Assembly: GCF_030272615.1 (NCBI RefSeq)
Contig: NC_081407.1
Location: 154,029,048-154,093,047, forward strand
DNA: 64,000 bases
Reading direction: 5' to 3'
Source of the DNA: Cryptomeria japonica
Taxonomy: Eukaryota; Streptophyta; Pinopsida; Cupressales; Cupressaceae
In this document: positions 12,360 through 23,215 of the stretch, piece by piece
Layout of the letters: every line of letters starts with the position of its first letter
Position numbering within the stretch: position 1 is the stretch's first letter
Notes under the pieces: model-generated
The model's input: only the letters and a program-made list of their open reading frames with translations
The model's database searches: none
Told to the model about the DNA's origin: nothing
Translations under genes and position numbers: made by a program

Positions 12360-13565
12360 TCAGTAATTTGGGTGGTGTTGTAATATTCCTGATATCTTTG
12401 AAATTTTCTACAATTTTTCAGATTGTTCCTCGTTTGCAAGTCAATGGATTCTAAAGGTTTTGTGTTTAATAATTTTGATACTTTTGCTAGAAAAAACCTT
12501 TATATGTCTCTTGTCCTAAGGGAAGGTCTTTTTAATCGTTACCTTTTTCACCACTTAACCAGAAGGGTCATTATGTCATTGAAAGGGGCCATTTAAGTCT
12601 TAAGCTTAGGCGGGTTTCATTTTTATTAAAGTTGGAACATTTTAATATTCCTTAAGTCCTAAATAAGATCTTTAACGCATGTATCAAGTTCTTAAAAGTC
12701 AGGCAGATCTGAATAATCCAACGGCAGTCGTGAGACCATGAAGGGAAGTTGCACATTGAATAGTCTTCGCGACTTAGCGACAAGCCGCTAGTGGCGGGGC
12801 TGGGTGGAGATCTAGCGGTGGAGTAGTGGCAGTCAAGCGGCAAAGGTGTCTTAAAGTTAGAGCGATAAAAATTTGATCCTACGGTGGTCATAAGACCACG
12901 ATGGAAAGTAGTGGGAACTTTACCCTTCACGGATCAACAACTAAAGGGTGGGCCCGACAAGTGTGAGCTGCTAAAGTGTTTTAAAGTGTTGTTAGAGCTG
13001 AGAGATCCAACGATTGTCATGAGAACGTGATGAGAAGGTGCAAGTCTTTTACCCATCAGGACTCAGCGACTAAAGGCAGACAAAAATAGTATGGCAGTCC
13101 CTCTTTGCAAGACTTAAGTGATTAAAGGGCATGTTAGATCTAAGCAATCTAATGGTTGTCGCTAAGTCATGAACGAGAGTTGCAAGTTCTTTACTCTTCA
13201 TGGATCAGCGACTGAAGGAAAAAGCGCACTAAAGAAATCCTTTTAGTCCGTTGGAGCGGAAAGTTTGAAATTCAAATGAATTAAATGCAGAGCATGTGGC
13301 TTGGTTAATGAGAATCAATGCTGATTTGTCGCCGAGGTTGCTTCATAAAATCTTGTTATTTGAGATTTTGATTGTAAAAGGCTTTCACGAAGGGTTTGCG
13401 GAGACAAAGTTTGCAGCTTCTGTGGGTTTTCTAGTGACAAGTAAGTTGTTTTGTGACTGCTATATTTGCAACTTCCACTCGTGTGTTTCAATTGTCTAGT
13501 TCTGGAAAATTTGAAGGGTTGTTTGAATCAAAAAGTTAAAATAAGATAAACCCTAAATTATCAAA
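12360..13565 (+). other. Non-coding leader-like region before the 13.6-kb ORF
   Basis: No gene. It contains the degenerate tandem repeats described separately and then an AT-rich stretch up to the ATG at 13566. It could be the LTR/5' leader of the element carrying that ORF, but I find neither a clear PBS nor a second LTR copy. Confidence 0.3.
12700..13235. repeat. Four degenerate tandem units of about 135-155 bp
   Basis: Each unit has, in order: an opening ATCCAACG-like word, GTCGTGAGACC-like word, a GGAAGTTGCA/GGTGCAAGT-like word, CTTTAC-CCTTCA-like word and GATCAGCGACTAAAGG-like word. Units begin near 12713, 12868, 13009 and 13143. Divergence between units is high, so this is an old minisatellite. 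Confidence 0.6.
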
Positions 13566-15852
13566 ATGGCACCACGATGGGAAATCAAAGGGAAAATAGA
13601 TTATCAGGAAAGGGTCATTTGTGACGATTTCTTAGAACAGTTGGTTCAATCTACGAATAGTTTTTCCAAACAAAAAGAACTTGTACCCAAATCTTCTCTT
13701 TTGCAAATTGGTGATGGTTTGTTCGACAAAGGACATTGGTTAAGAGATCCCTAGATAGGCATGTCTAGTTTAGGTCTTTTCAGGGTGGGTTTTAGTCAAC
13801 AGAATGCATCTTCTCCTACAAACAACCTATGGCAATTAGATGTCGGGAAATTGGTGATCCCTTGAGTTTTTATGGATGTTGACTTGTTGACCCAAATTGC
13901 AAAGAATTATGACTCTATTACCAGAATTGTAAGGAATGTAAGTGGAAGCCCTTTGATTGAAGTTACAACTGATGAGATTAGAAGGGCTTTCTACCTAAAT
14001 GAATCTTCAAATTATCTAGAGCCGATTGATTTTGAAATGTTAAAGAGGGTCTATGATACTCAAAAAGATCATCTTAGAGGTGGACCAATGAGGGAATTCT
14101 TTGCAAAAATAGGAGGGCTAACATTGGTAGGGCCTAGTACAGTTGAACCTTTCCCTATGAATTTTTTCACTTTGAGGTCTAAAGGAGTATATTGGTCTAT
14201 GTGTTAGATTTTTGGAGATGATGCATAAAATACTATGCCAACTCATTATATGCTAATGATGGCACAAATTCTCAATCCATATATAGCACTAGCTTATGAC
14301 TTTGCACCTTATCTAGCAAATGTGATCCATGAGGGTTTGATTGGGATTAATATTTCCAAGGTGGATATACCTTTTGGCTAGTATTCTTTATTAATGCACA
14401 TGTTCTTGTTCAAGGGTGTAGATTATTTTGCAAAGGGTATGGACTTACTAAGAGTAAAAGATGGTGAAAACATGCCAGTGCAATTATGGAGTGCAGATCT
14501 ATCCTGGGATAGAGAAGATGCTAGCTATTTAAAGTTTGATAGATGTTTTGCATCAAGGTTAATAATTCTCTTGTATCAAGAGAACCCCAGGATCCCAAAA
14601 GTTCTTCCTGAATTTATTAGACCCAAGGAATTTGCAGAAGATATCAAAATTGTGCATAATTGGGGTGATATAATTTTGTATCCTGGTTCTACTATTTTTA
14701 GAGTGTATGGCTTTAGGGGAACTCCATATTTTCTCCCTTATTAGGTCCCATTGAAAATAGGTATTGTTGAGATCATAAGGTAGATTGGGGGTCTGGAGGA
14801 AGCAGAATTGACAGGTAAGGGTAGAGGAACAATTTTTCCAACCGTTACCATTGCACACCAATTTGTGATTACTAAAGGGGGTTGGCTACATTTTGACAAG
14901 TTCTTCAAGCCCTACAAATTGGCAACAACAGTTGCAAGATTTGTTGACCTTGAAGATTTTTTCAATGGCATGTTCAGAAAGAAGGTTAGGTGTGGTGCTA
15001 AAATTCATCAATTCCACTTCCCTGAGGATTTAATAAGAAATGAGTTTAATCTGGTGGAGCAAGAGGTGAGGAAAGAAAAATGGTTGGTATATAAAAAAAA
15101 CTCTTGACTTTGTCTAGTATTTTGTTAAAAGCTATGATCCACTGAATAACTTTCATCCATATGGGGAAAAGGTAAAGTTTTTAATTGAATATTTTGAGGA
15201 CACCATGCAAACCCTAAATGAGAAAAAAGATACAGTAATAAAGGTAGATCTTGGAAAGGCCAAATTCATCTTGACTAAACCTATCTTTGCTAAGATCATT
15301 CCTCCTGGTGAATATGTAAGGTATGAGAAATTAGGCTATAATGTGGTGATGCCTAGGAGGGATGAGCCTTCTACATCAAAGGGAAAAAGGTCAATGGAGG
15401 ATGCTCTTGAATTCCAGACTTCCCCAAAGAGGCAGAGATTGGAGGAAGAGGCACAACCAAGTGAAGCTATGTATTCACCTTCCCAATCCCCATTACCTAT
15501 AGGTGATGAGCAAGTCGTAGCTAAGAAACTACTGCACTTAGGAAGCTTGGGACAAATTTCTTTTACTTATGGAGAATTGCAGGAGGGAGTACTAGAGGAG
15601 CTAGTAGGTGCTAAAATGGATTTAACTATTGAGGAATTTGTTGGAAGAGAATTGGATCCTGTTATAAAACAGGCCTGTGATGAGTTTTTGGCCGATGACA
15701 ATTTTGTGAGGTCAGAAGCCTTTTTGCAATTTGTATGGAGAAAGCATATGGATCAGTTTAAGGATAGATGTGAAAAAAGACAAGTTGAACAACCAAATAA
15801 AGATCCATCTGCTATTGAAGTAGAAATTAAACAAGAAATGCTAAAAGAATGA
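13566..15852 (+). pseudogene. Decayed mobile-element ORF, N-terminal part
   Basis: Starts MAPRWEIKGKIDYQ at 13566 and stays in one frame to about 15105, with stops near 13752, 13862, 14205, 14226, 14380 and 14742; it then shifts frame and continues at 15205-15852. The block IEVTTDEIRRAFYL (about 13960) has the same shape as INREVISSIFKLPD in the 5.5-kb pseudogene, followed by long mixed helical blocks. The C-terminal stretch at 15380-15500 is Ser/Lys/Pro-rich with the possible nuclear-localisation-like word SPKRQR. No nuclease, RT or protease motif. Function unknown; the context (long ORF in repeat DNA, relatives in the same window) argues for a retroelement-borne protein rather than a host gene. 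Confidence 0.5.
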
Positions 15853-15869
15853 AATGATTACCCTAGAGG

Positions 15870-17250
15870 AGGGGAGAAAATTAATTGAAAGTGTTGGAGT
15901 ACTAATTCTCCCAGAGTGAGATTGTAGATAGGAATTTGGAAATCATCAAAGCAATAGCAAATTAGCCTAGCTCAATCACGAAAACTAAAATGTAGTGACA
16001 AATCCTAATTACATTCAATAGAGACACTGAAAACAAAACATTCAAATCAAATGCAAACCATCGCAAACGTGAATATCTCCTCCAGAAATCTTCATTGTCC
16101 TTCTTTCTCCTTCAAATTACTTTGTTTTGTGGATCTCACCTTCAAGTGCATAAGTATAATATGAAAGCAAGATTGACAAGGCGAGACGACAACATAAGGG
16201 TACTAGAAGTGTGATTGATTCGGCCTTTTGATTGAAGAAATTCATCCAATTTATAGACAAATTGGAGAAAAGACCAGATTAGCATGAAAGTGATTTGAAT
16301 GGAAATTCAAATCAAGAATAGCAAAATTTTGACAAGTGTATGACAAATTGCTATGCAAGGATTTATGACAAGATTTTGAAATAGAAATAGACATTTAGGA
16401 ATTTAGGAGAAATTAGAAAATTAAGTTAGAAATAATGACTTTGGAAATTAGGAAATTGATGCAAAGTAGGTAAATTAATTAATAATTTTTCATTCATTAA
16501 TTAATTTACAAAAAGAGGAGGAATTAATTAGCCAATTAAATAAACATTTAATTGTGACAAGAAGACTTAGGATAGATAAATCATTTAACCTAGAGGGAGA
16601 AATGACAAACAAGGTTAAATGAATAAATCATGAAACCCTAGAAGATGAATTAGAAATGCAAGGACGACAATTAGGTCTTGATGTAAGATCGATTTGATGT
16701 TGATTCGATCATGATTTTGAATTGATAAATGATTTGATTGATAAATGCGCCAATTGATGAGGAATAATGAAAAATTGATCCAAATTGACATGATTGAGAA
16801 AGACGATGATCGATGACAAATCGATCGCAAAATGACAAGATTGACAAGAGGACAAGGATCGATGTCGAATCGATCACAAGATGACAAGATTGATGACAAA
16901 TTGATCCCAAAATGACAAGATTGACAAGTTGATAAGGATTGATGTCGAATCGATCGCAAGATGACAAGATTGAAAAGAGGACAAAACCCTAATTCTATCA
17001 TCGATTAGGATCGACGATGTCCAAAATGATGACAAATGAACACTCACATTGATACGATAGGATAAGATTGACCAAAATCATGACTGAAGGTTATTATCGA
17101 CAAGACCAAATTTGAAAGCGAGACAAATGAAGAATACAGAAGAAGGACTCGATGCTCGCAAATGATAAAAACCAAGTGCGCGACATAGGAGAAATGTTAA
17201 TGCGACGCAAAAACCCTAAAATAAGGCAATGCGCAAATTTTAAAGTATGA
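15870..17250. other. Non-coding segment interrupting the 13.6-18.5 kb ORF
   Basis: About 1.4 kb of AT-rich sequence without coding potential lies between two parts of what appears to be one ORF; frame 1 is used both before (15205-15852) and after (from about 17252). A TGTTGGAGTA start at about 15892 suggests an LTR-type insertion, but I found no convincing CA end or 5-bp duplication. It includes the GATCGAT-type tandem repeats. Confidence 0.4.
16780..17000. repeat. GATCGAT / GACAAGATTGA minisatellite
   Basis: Words such as AATGACAAGATTGACAAG recur at about 16830 and 16912 and CGATGTCGAATCGATC near 16860 and 16940, giving roughly 82-bp higher units built of shorter GACAAGATTGA-like repeats. 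Minus-strand readings through it are repetitive artefacts. Confidence 0.7.
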
Positions 17251-17251
17251 T

Positions 17252-18526
17252 TCCGCAAGCATTGACCATTTTTAGATGTCTATAGGGATATAGCAGATGC
17301 TTTGGTTTTTGATGCAGTAAGAAAATAAACTAAGCCCTTGGAGGGGATAACCTATAGTAATGACCATGCAACTCTTGTAATATGGTCATTAAAAAGAGAA
17401 GAGAATAGAAGAAGGGGTGAATCCTCAAGGTCTGATTACTCAAGGGGGGTGATAGTGAAGAGGGTCAAAGATACAAGTGCAAGAGAAGTTGCTAGCATGA
17501 ATTTAAAGTCTACTAAGTTTGGAATGGCAGTTGCCGAGAAGGAGGATCTTCAGGTAAAATTAGAAGTAATTCTCAAGGCTTACAATGATGCAAAGATTAA
17601 AATCGCTTGTAAGGACAATACAATTGCAGAATTAAAAGGTAGAGTGGAAGGACAACAACAAAAGGGTGGGTCCTCTCTATTGATGATTGCCTCTTCTCCT
17701 ACCAAGCCCCCTTCTTCAAGTCCTATCATTGAATTTCCTACTTCCCCCATAAATTCTAGCTTTTAGTTAACAGAGAGTGTTCAAGATGAAATTAAAAAGT
17801 TAAAGCACGCTCAGTCAATATTGGCAAATAAGTATGAATAAAAAGTCAGAGACACTATTTTGAAATTCGCCAATACTATTGAGTTAGCAATTGTATATTT
17901 GAACATGAAAAGAATAATGAATTTCTTGGATTCTTTGAAGGAGGAAAAGGTTGCTTTGGAGCCAGTCTTAGACAAGTGGATTGCAAGAGAAGTGGACTTA
18001 GAGTCAATATATTCATTAGCTCAGGAAGAAGTAGATGTTGATGATACAATTAAGTCTACTTATGAATTAGTTAAAGACTTGTCCAAGTTTGTAGCTAAAA
18101 GAATAAACATTGAAAGAAGGGAAAATTTATTCCGAAAGGAATATGCCAAGGAAAAGTTTGAATTGTTTCCTAGAGGTTTCTTAAGTGCAAATAAAATGAA
18201 AGACAAGGGAGTGTGGATTGAGGAGATAGATCACAGGCTGTCTCAAAGGATAAATAATATTATAAATATGGATAATACCTTTTTTTTTATTCAAACTATT
18301 GAGGAAACTGTAAAGGCAAAATCATATTTTGGTTTTTTAGAAAAGGAGGTTAAACAATTAAGGATGAAATTAAAAAGTTCGAATAAATAAAAGCTTGAAA
18401 TTATCAACTTTCCTTGGCCCAATGATGAGATGTTCAAAGTATGGGAAAGAAAGTACATTTTGAAAGAGACGAGAGAACAAGAAGGTCCCATTGATGCTCC
18501 AACATGTGATAGTTCACCAACATCTT
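17252..18526 (+). pseudogene. Decayed mobile-element ORF, C-terminal coiled-coil part
   Basis: Continuation of the 13.6-kb ORF in one frame with stops near 17325, 17766, 17840, 18388 and at the end (18526). Readable parts: a basic Arg/Ser stretch (about 17390-17440), a helical block rich in Lys, Glu and Ala, a Ser/Pro linker at about 17690-17760, then a long helical region (17860-18390) rich in Lys/Glu/Leu that looks like coiled coil. It resembles the overall plan of the 5535-8650 ORF (globular N part, charged middle, helical C part). No catalytic motif. Function unknown. Confidence 0.5.
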
Positions 18527-18529
18527 GAA

Positions 18530-21095
18530 GCGGTTGGTTTTTTGTAGCAAATTTTGGGTAATTGGAACCTTGAAGAGTTGAGGACACCTGGCACTTGATC
18601 CGTGAATATAGGGAGGTTAGTTATCAAAAATATGCTATACATTTTCTTTGAAAAGAACATTGGTATCTCCATCACAATTAACAAATGGCTAATCAAAATA
18701 TCTTAAGACAAAGGTGCCACATCTCAGGAACTTGCCCTTTTGGCCGTTTTCCAGCTGAATAACCAATTAGTTATAGAAGCACACATTCCAAAAGCAGCTA
18801 TGCTTCTCCTTCAATTGTAGTCTTGTAATTAGTGTAACTTTTAGAGGGAATTATTGTCAAGATAGGAATATTCTTCTAGGGAAGTCCGAAGCTTGTTGCA
18901 TCCAAAGTTTTATAAAGGGATACCAAGACTACCTAGAAAGGATCACAAAATTTTGGTATCGAAGCTCTGGCGAAATATATGCAGACTTTGTTTTTGGCAT
19001 TTTGAATCATTCTTGTATCTCTGTAATCTTTTATGAGGGAATAATAATATATAGTCAAAATATTTCGATCTCAAATCTGTGTTGTCTTTATGTTTGCATG
19101 CTAGTTTTCATTTTTAATTAAATAATCAAGGATTGTTTAAATAGATGATTTGCAAGGAAATTAATGGGAATGTTTTAAGTCTTTTTCTCAAGGAGGAAAA
19201 TTAAATATACTTAATTCATCTTCATTGATATTAGTATAGTCACATGAATTTGATGACTAGGTTCAGTATAGATTAGAAGTCTGTATATGTCAGGCATATA
19301 TAGATTTAATAGATAAAAAAGAGTGATATGTATATGAATTCTGTTGTCAGATTTTAGTCTAGTTTTTGATGACTCTGATGCCCGGATAAGGCACTGATCT
19401 AAATTGCTAGTATTTGTGACATCTTTGTGGTCCCATATAATCAAAACAATTTTTTCATTCATGTTTGGTTGCATTAAATTGAAGAAGTTTGTAGAAACTC
19501 GCGCTAGTTTTCTGTAAACCATCTACTAGGTTGTGAGAAAGTAGTCACAAGTAGGTTCACCTACCTAAGCTTTGTAGCGCTTGAAGTATAGGAGGTTTTT
19601 TCCTTGTAAACCTTGTTAATGTTGTTTTATTTCCTATTCTTGTTGTTCTCTTCTTTTGTAAACAAAGGCATAATTTGTGAAGAGAAAACAAAGTATTCAG
19701 AAATCGAGACCAACACACCCTACCCCCTTACCCTTTTTCCTTGCCCCTTATAACTCCCATTATAACCTACATCCCCTTTACCCTTTCATTACCCCCTTAT
19801 ACCTCTCACTCCACTTTATTCCCCAACATATCCTAACTCCAACCTCTTATACCTCCCACATCCTAAACTTCTTTCCCCCCCATGTATCTCCTTCTTCCAT
19901 CATTTATATCCCTTATGTCCCCCTTTCCCCACACATCCCATTCCCTCCTCTTTCTCCATGTAGCAACTACCCTTAACATTTCCACAACTCCCCCCTCATA
20001 TTTCTCTCCACCGTATCATATCATCCTTTTGGGCCCCACACACTCAAAAATGGAGAATCAAACAAGATTTTTTAAGGACACAATGTAAGGTGTGGCACTT
20101 AGGAAATAAACAAGCTGGCCTTTGAAGGGAAAGATGTGTCACATGAACAAAACCATTTGGGGGATTTAAATTCAAAATCAAATCATAAGGAGGGCATAAG
20201 TAAATGACAAGGCAAAGATACAAATTTATATTTGAATTGAGGTAATAAAATTTTAAGGAGAATTCAAGAGGTGCGGATTTAAGTGAATAATTTGACAGAC
20301 ATGGATTTCAATCTACATCGGATTCTAGAAACAAGTATATGCAGTCCTGATATGAATTCAAGCAGATATTAATGCAATCTAGTGAAGAAGATCAAACTTA
20401 AGCCAAATCAGAGAAGAAGGGAAGTAATTCTTGAAGACAAACAAGCTGTTCATATTCAAATCTAGGTGTTTTCCTCTCGTTCTTGTGTCACAACTTACCT
20501 AGGCTCTGAAGGAAGTCCAATTGCCAAATAACCTTTCCAATGGGGCTCACTACTTATTTTGGTTACTTCGAAGCATCATCACAAATCAGTTCATCATCCT
20601 TGATCTTTGTTTTCCTCAAGCCACCTAGATCAACAACTTGAAGGAATTATAGGAGTTAGTAGCTAGTTCTTCAATATCAATATAGCCGAACAAAATAAAA
20701 TACAAAATTGATAATTACAATATAGCTGAACAAAATGATCTTTATTTTAATCGAGTGTGTTTACAAAATGGGTAAACTTTGTAGTAGAGATGAATGCCTT
20801 CTATTCTTGTTACATGATTCAAATTCAGCCACAATATAGATTTCAAAAAAAGGAAAACTTACTAAAAGTAGTATATTAGGGATCTTAGTGGAGCCAAAGA
20901 ATCATCACACCTAGTACTAACTACTATCTTTGGAAGTTGAAATGAGCATTCAAATAAGGACAAACTTAATGGAAAACTAAAAATGTCTATTGGAAAATAA
21001 TTTATTTAGCACCCCCATTTGTCAAGGCCATAACTCTTGTCTATAATTGCCATTAAGATGATATTCTCAACAATTGATTGAATCTCTTTAGCTTG
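18530..21095. other. Non-coding repeat-derived DNA
   Basis: No gene seen. Holds a PBS-like but imperfect word at 18954-18968, a C-rich block at 19700-20040 and AT-rich filler. Short readings here have no family resemblance. Confidence 0.5.
19700..20040 (+). repeat. Pyrimidine-rich low-complexity block
   Basis: Plus-strand C/T-rich sequence (ACCCTACCCCC, CCCTTTACCC and similar words). Its composition closely resembles the 11850-12350 block, which suggests the two derive from the same repeat family. Confidence 0.75.
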
Positions 21096-21179
21096 GTGAC
21101 TAAGACACTAGTGGTCCAAAATCGAGAATAGGGTCAAGTGACTAAGACACTAGTGGTCCAAAATCGAGAATAGGGTCAA
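21096..21179. repeat. Perfect 42-bp tandem duplication
   Basis: GTGACTAAGACACTAGTGG... at 21096 is repeated exactly at 21138. Each unit ends in AATAGGGTCAA. Confidence 0.9.
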
Positions 21180-21649
21180 GGAATTGTTATGGTATTGAAT
21201 ATAATTTTGAGTCAAGGAAGTTATCTTAACTATTCCATAGATCAATGACAATGAGTGTGTCAATTTAGAAACAAAATTTGAGATGCACTCTCTAATTAGT
21301 AAGCTCCTTTTTAATAACATCATGTAGCAAAGTCTATAGGTGCTTTGTGTAAACCTTTCCTTGTAGTTTTTATCTTTGTGTTATCCAAAATCTATTTTTC
21401 TACATGTTCCATATCCTTGATAATGGAATTTAATAATATGTTGAGCTCCTTACTATTTTCTTAGAAAAATGTGTATTCCTTTTTTTTTAGCAATGCTTTC
21501 TATTTGAGTTGAAACCATAAAATTCTTCAAATAATATTTGAATTTTATATTATTGGAATGTTTATTAATCAAATTCTTGTGTTCTATCCATATAGGATAT
21601 TTGCACACCACACTATCATCCTTGACTCATGTGTGTGATGTAGAGGTAG

Positions 21650-21735
21650 GGGCATGTATAATGGTTTCAACATACAAAGTCAATGTAGACACCCTTGGAT
21701 ACATTAATTGGCTTCTAGGCTTGGGAAAACTAATA
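21650..21735. repeat. Dispersed copy of the 304-bp repeat (fragment)
   Basis: GGCATGTATAATGGTTTCAA, then ACACCCTTGGATACATTA and CTTGGGAAAACTAATATGAA match the unit at 10857-11464, with the stretch between CAATG and TAGACAC deleted. Confidence 0.85.
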
Positions 21736-23064
21736 TGAAAGAGGTAGAAACTAAAGGTATTCAAGACCTCCCAAGGTCTCTTTGTTGTGTCACAATGATG
21801 CAAGATAACTAAGTGTTCATATTGTTTGGACAACTAAGATAACTACGGTTTTTATTCACCAAAGGGACCATGATAAATTGGGATGTTGTTTGGACAATGG
21901 GTGTTGATTGTGAAGATGAATATGGGGATGTCATTTTCCTTTATTTCCTTTGGATCTAGTGATGAGTCCAAGCTCTAATAATTTTCATTTTTTGGGAGTT
22001 AATCTCAGAACCCTCTTGAACTTCTCAAGAGAGAACAATGGCATACAGTCCAGCTTGTTCTTTCCCTCCCTCTAGAGCCAATTTTGTTTATGGGTCTTTT
22101 GACACACTCAACATAGACTAATTATCACCACTTAATCTCTCTTATAAAATAGTAGAAACTAAAGGTATTCAAGACCTCCCAAGTTAACAATGATACAAGA
22201 TAACAAAGTGTTCAAGTGGTCAGTTTGTTCAAGGGGAAAATGTCACTAATCAAGTTGAAATGTTGATTTCTCAATCTGCCTAAGCTAAAAGGCTAAAATA
22301 AATTGCAAAAGATAGAACAAGGCTATGAGAAAATGAATCATCAGTATTACCTAAACTCACATTATCAACAAAATCTAGAAATAACCTTGTATGCAAATAA
22401 TTTATCATGCCAAAATTGCCAATTCTAACATAAAAATGAGACCAAGGAAAGCTCTAGAACAGCTACTACTATTCATTCACATGTTAATTATTAACCTCAA
22501 TCACCATGAAAGATGCACAAATTGATTATAACAAAGAACATGTTTTATAAATGTAAATATTAATTCAGGACTAAGGAAAATGAAAGAAATAGAAGAATAC
22601 CAAGCAATCAAAAAAGACTACCAATACCATTGTAAACTATGAACTTCATTTCCATTAATTCTTCAAAATATACCAGCAAAGCACAAATATTCAATCTACA
22701 ACCTCTTGCTAAATGTCTTTTGAAAGAAAACAAGCTAAGTAGTGCTACTAAACTTGGACCTTAAATAATCAATTCTTAGACCCTCAAAATGAATTTTGAA
22801 ATTACATTTATAGGGAAACTTTTTCCTCAAAATTAGAGATTAAAATCCACCCAAAACCTTATCAATCTAAGAGGTACAATAAACACACAAGATACTAGCC
22901 TATAATTGAATGAATAACTATAAGTTGACTCATGAAAATGAAATATAAGTTAGAAGGAACTTAGAATATGGAGTTATCAAGCGTTGGGAATTGATAGTTG
23001 TAACTCAAACTATTGAGAATGAGCACTTTGGACCTTTAGTTGAATTGAGAATGATCAAACTATT

Positions 23065-23215
23065 GAGAATGATCATACGGTCCATTCTTCTAGACACCCT
23101 TGGATACATTAATTTGCTTCTAGGCTTGGGAAAACTAATATGAATTGAGCTAACAACATAAGGATAGGGTCAAGTATCATGGAAACTGATCATAATTTGT
23201 GAAGACGGGGTTCAC
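23065..23215. repeat. Dispersed copy of the 304-bp repeat (fragment)
   Basis: CCATTCTTCTAGACACCC, GAATTGAGCTAACAACATAA and TTTGTGAAGACGGGGTTCAC match the 11.2-kb copy in order, with small substitutions. The GAAGACGGGG variant is shared with the second (not the first) unit of the tandem pair. Confidence 0.85.

Noticed and set aside
18954-18968. Possible Met-tRNA PBS (TGGTATCGAAGCTCT)
   Set aside because: It deviates from TGGTATCAGAGC, with no LTR end in front and no gag behind; kept only as a possible relic.
19677-20088. Plus-strand Pro/His/Ser-rich ORFs
   Set aside because: Translation of the pyrimidine-rich block; no family resemblance.
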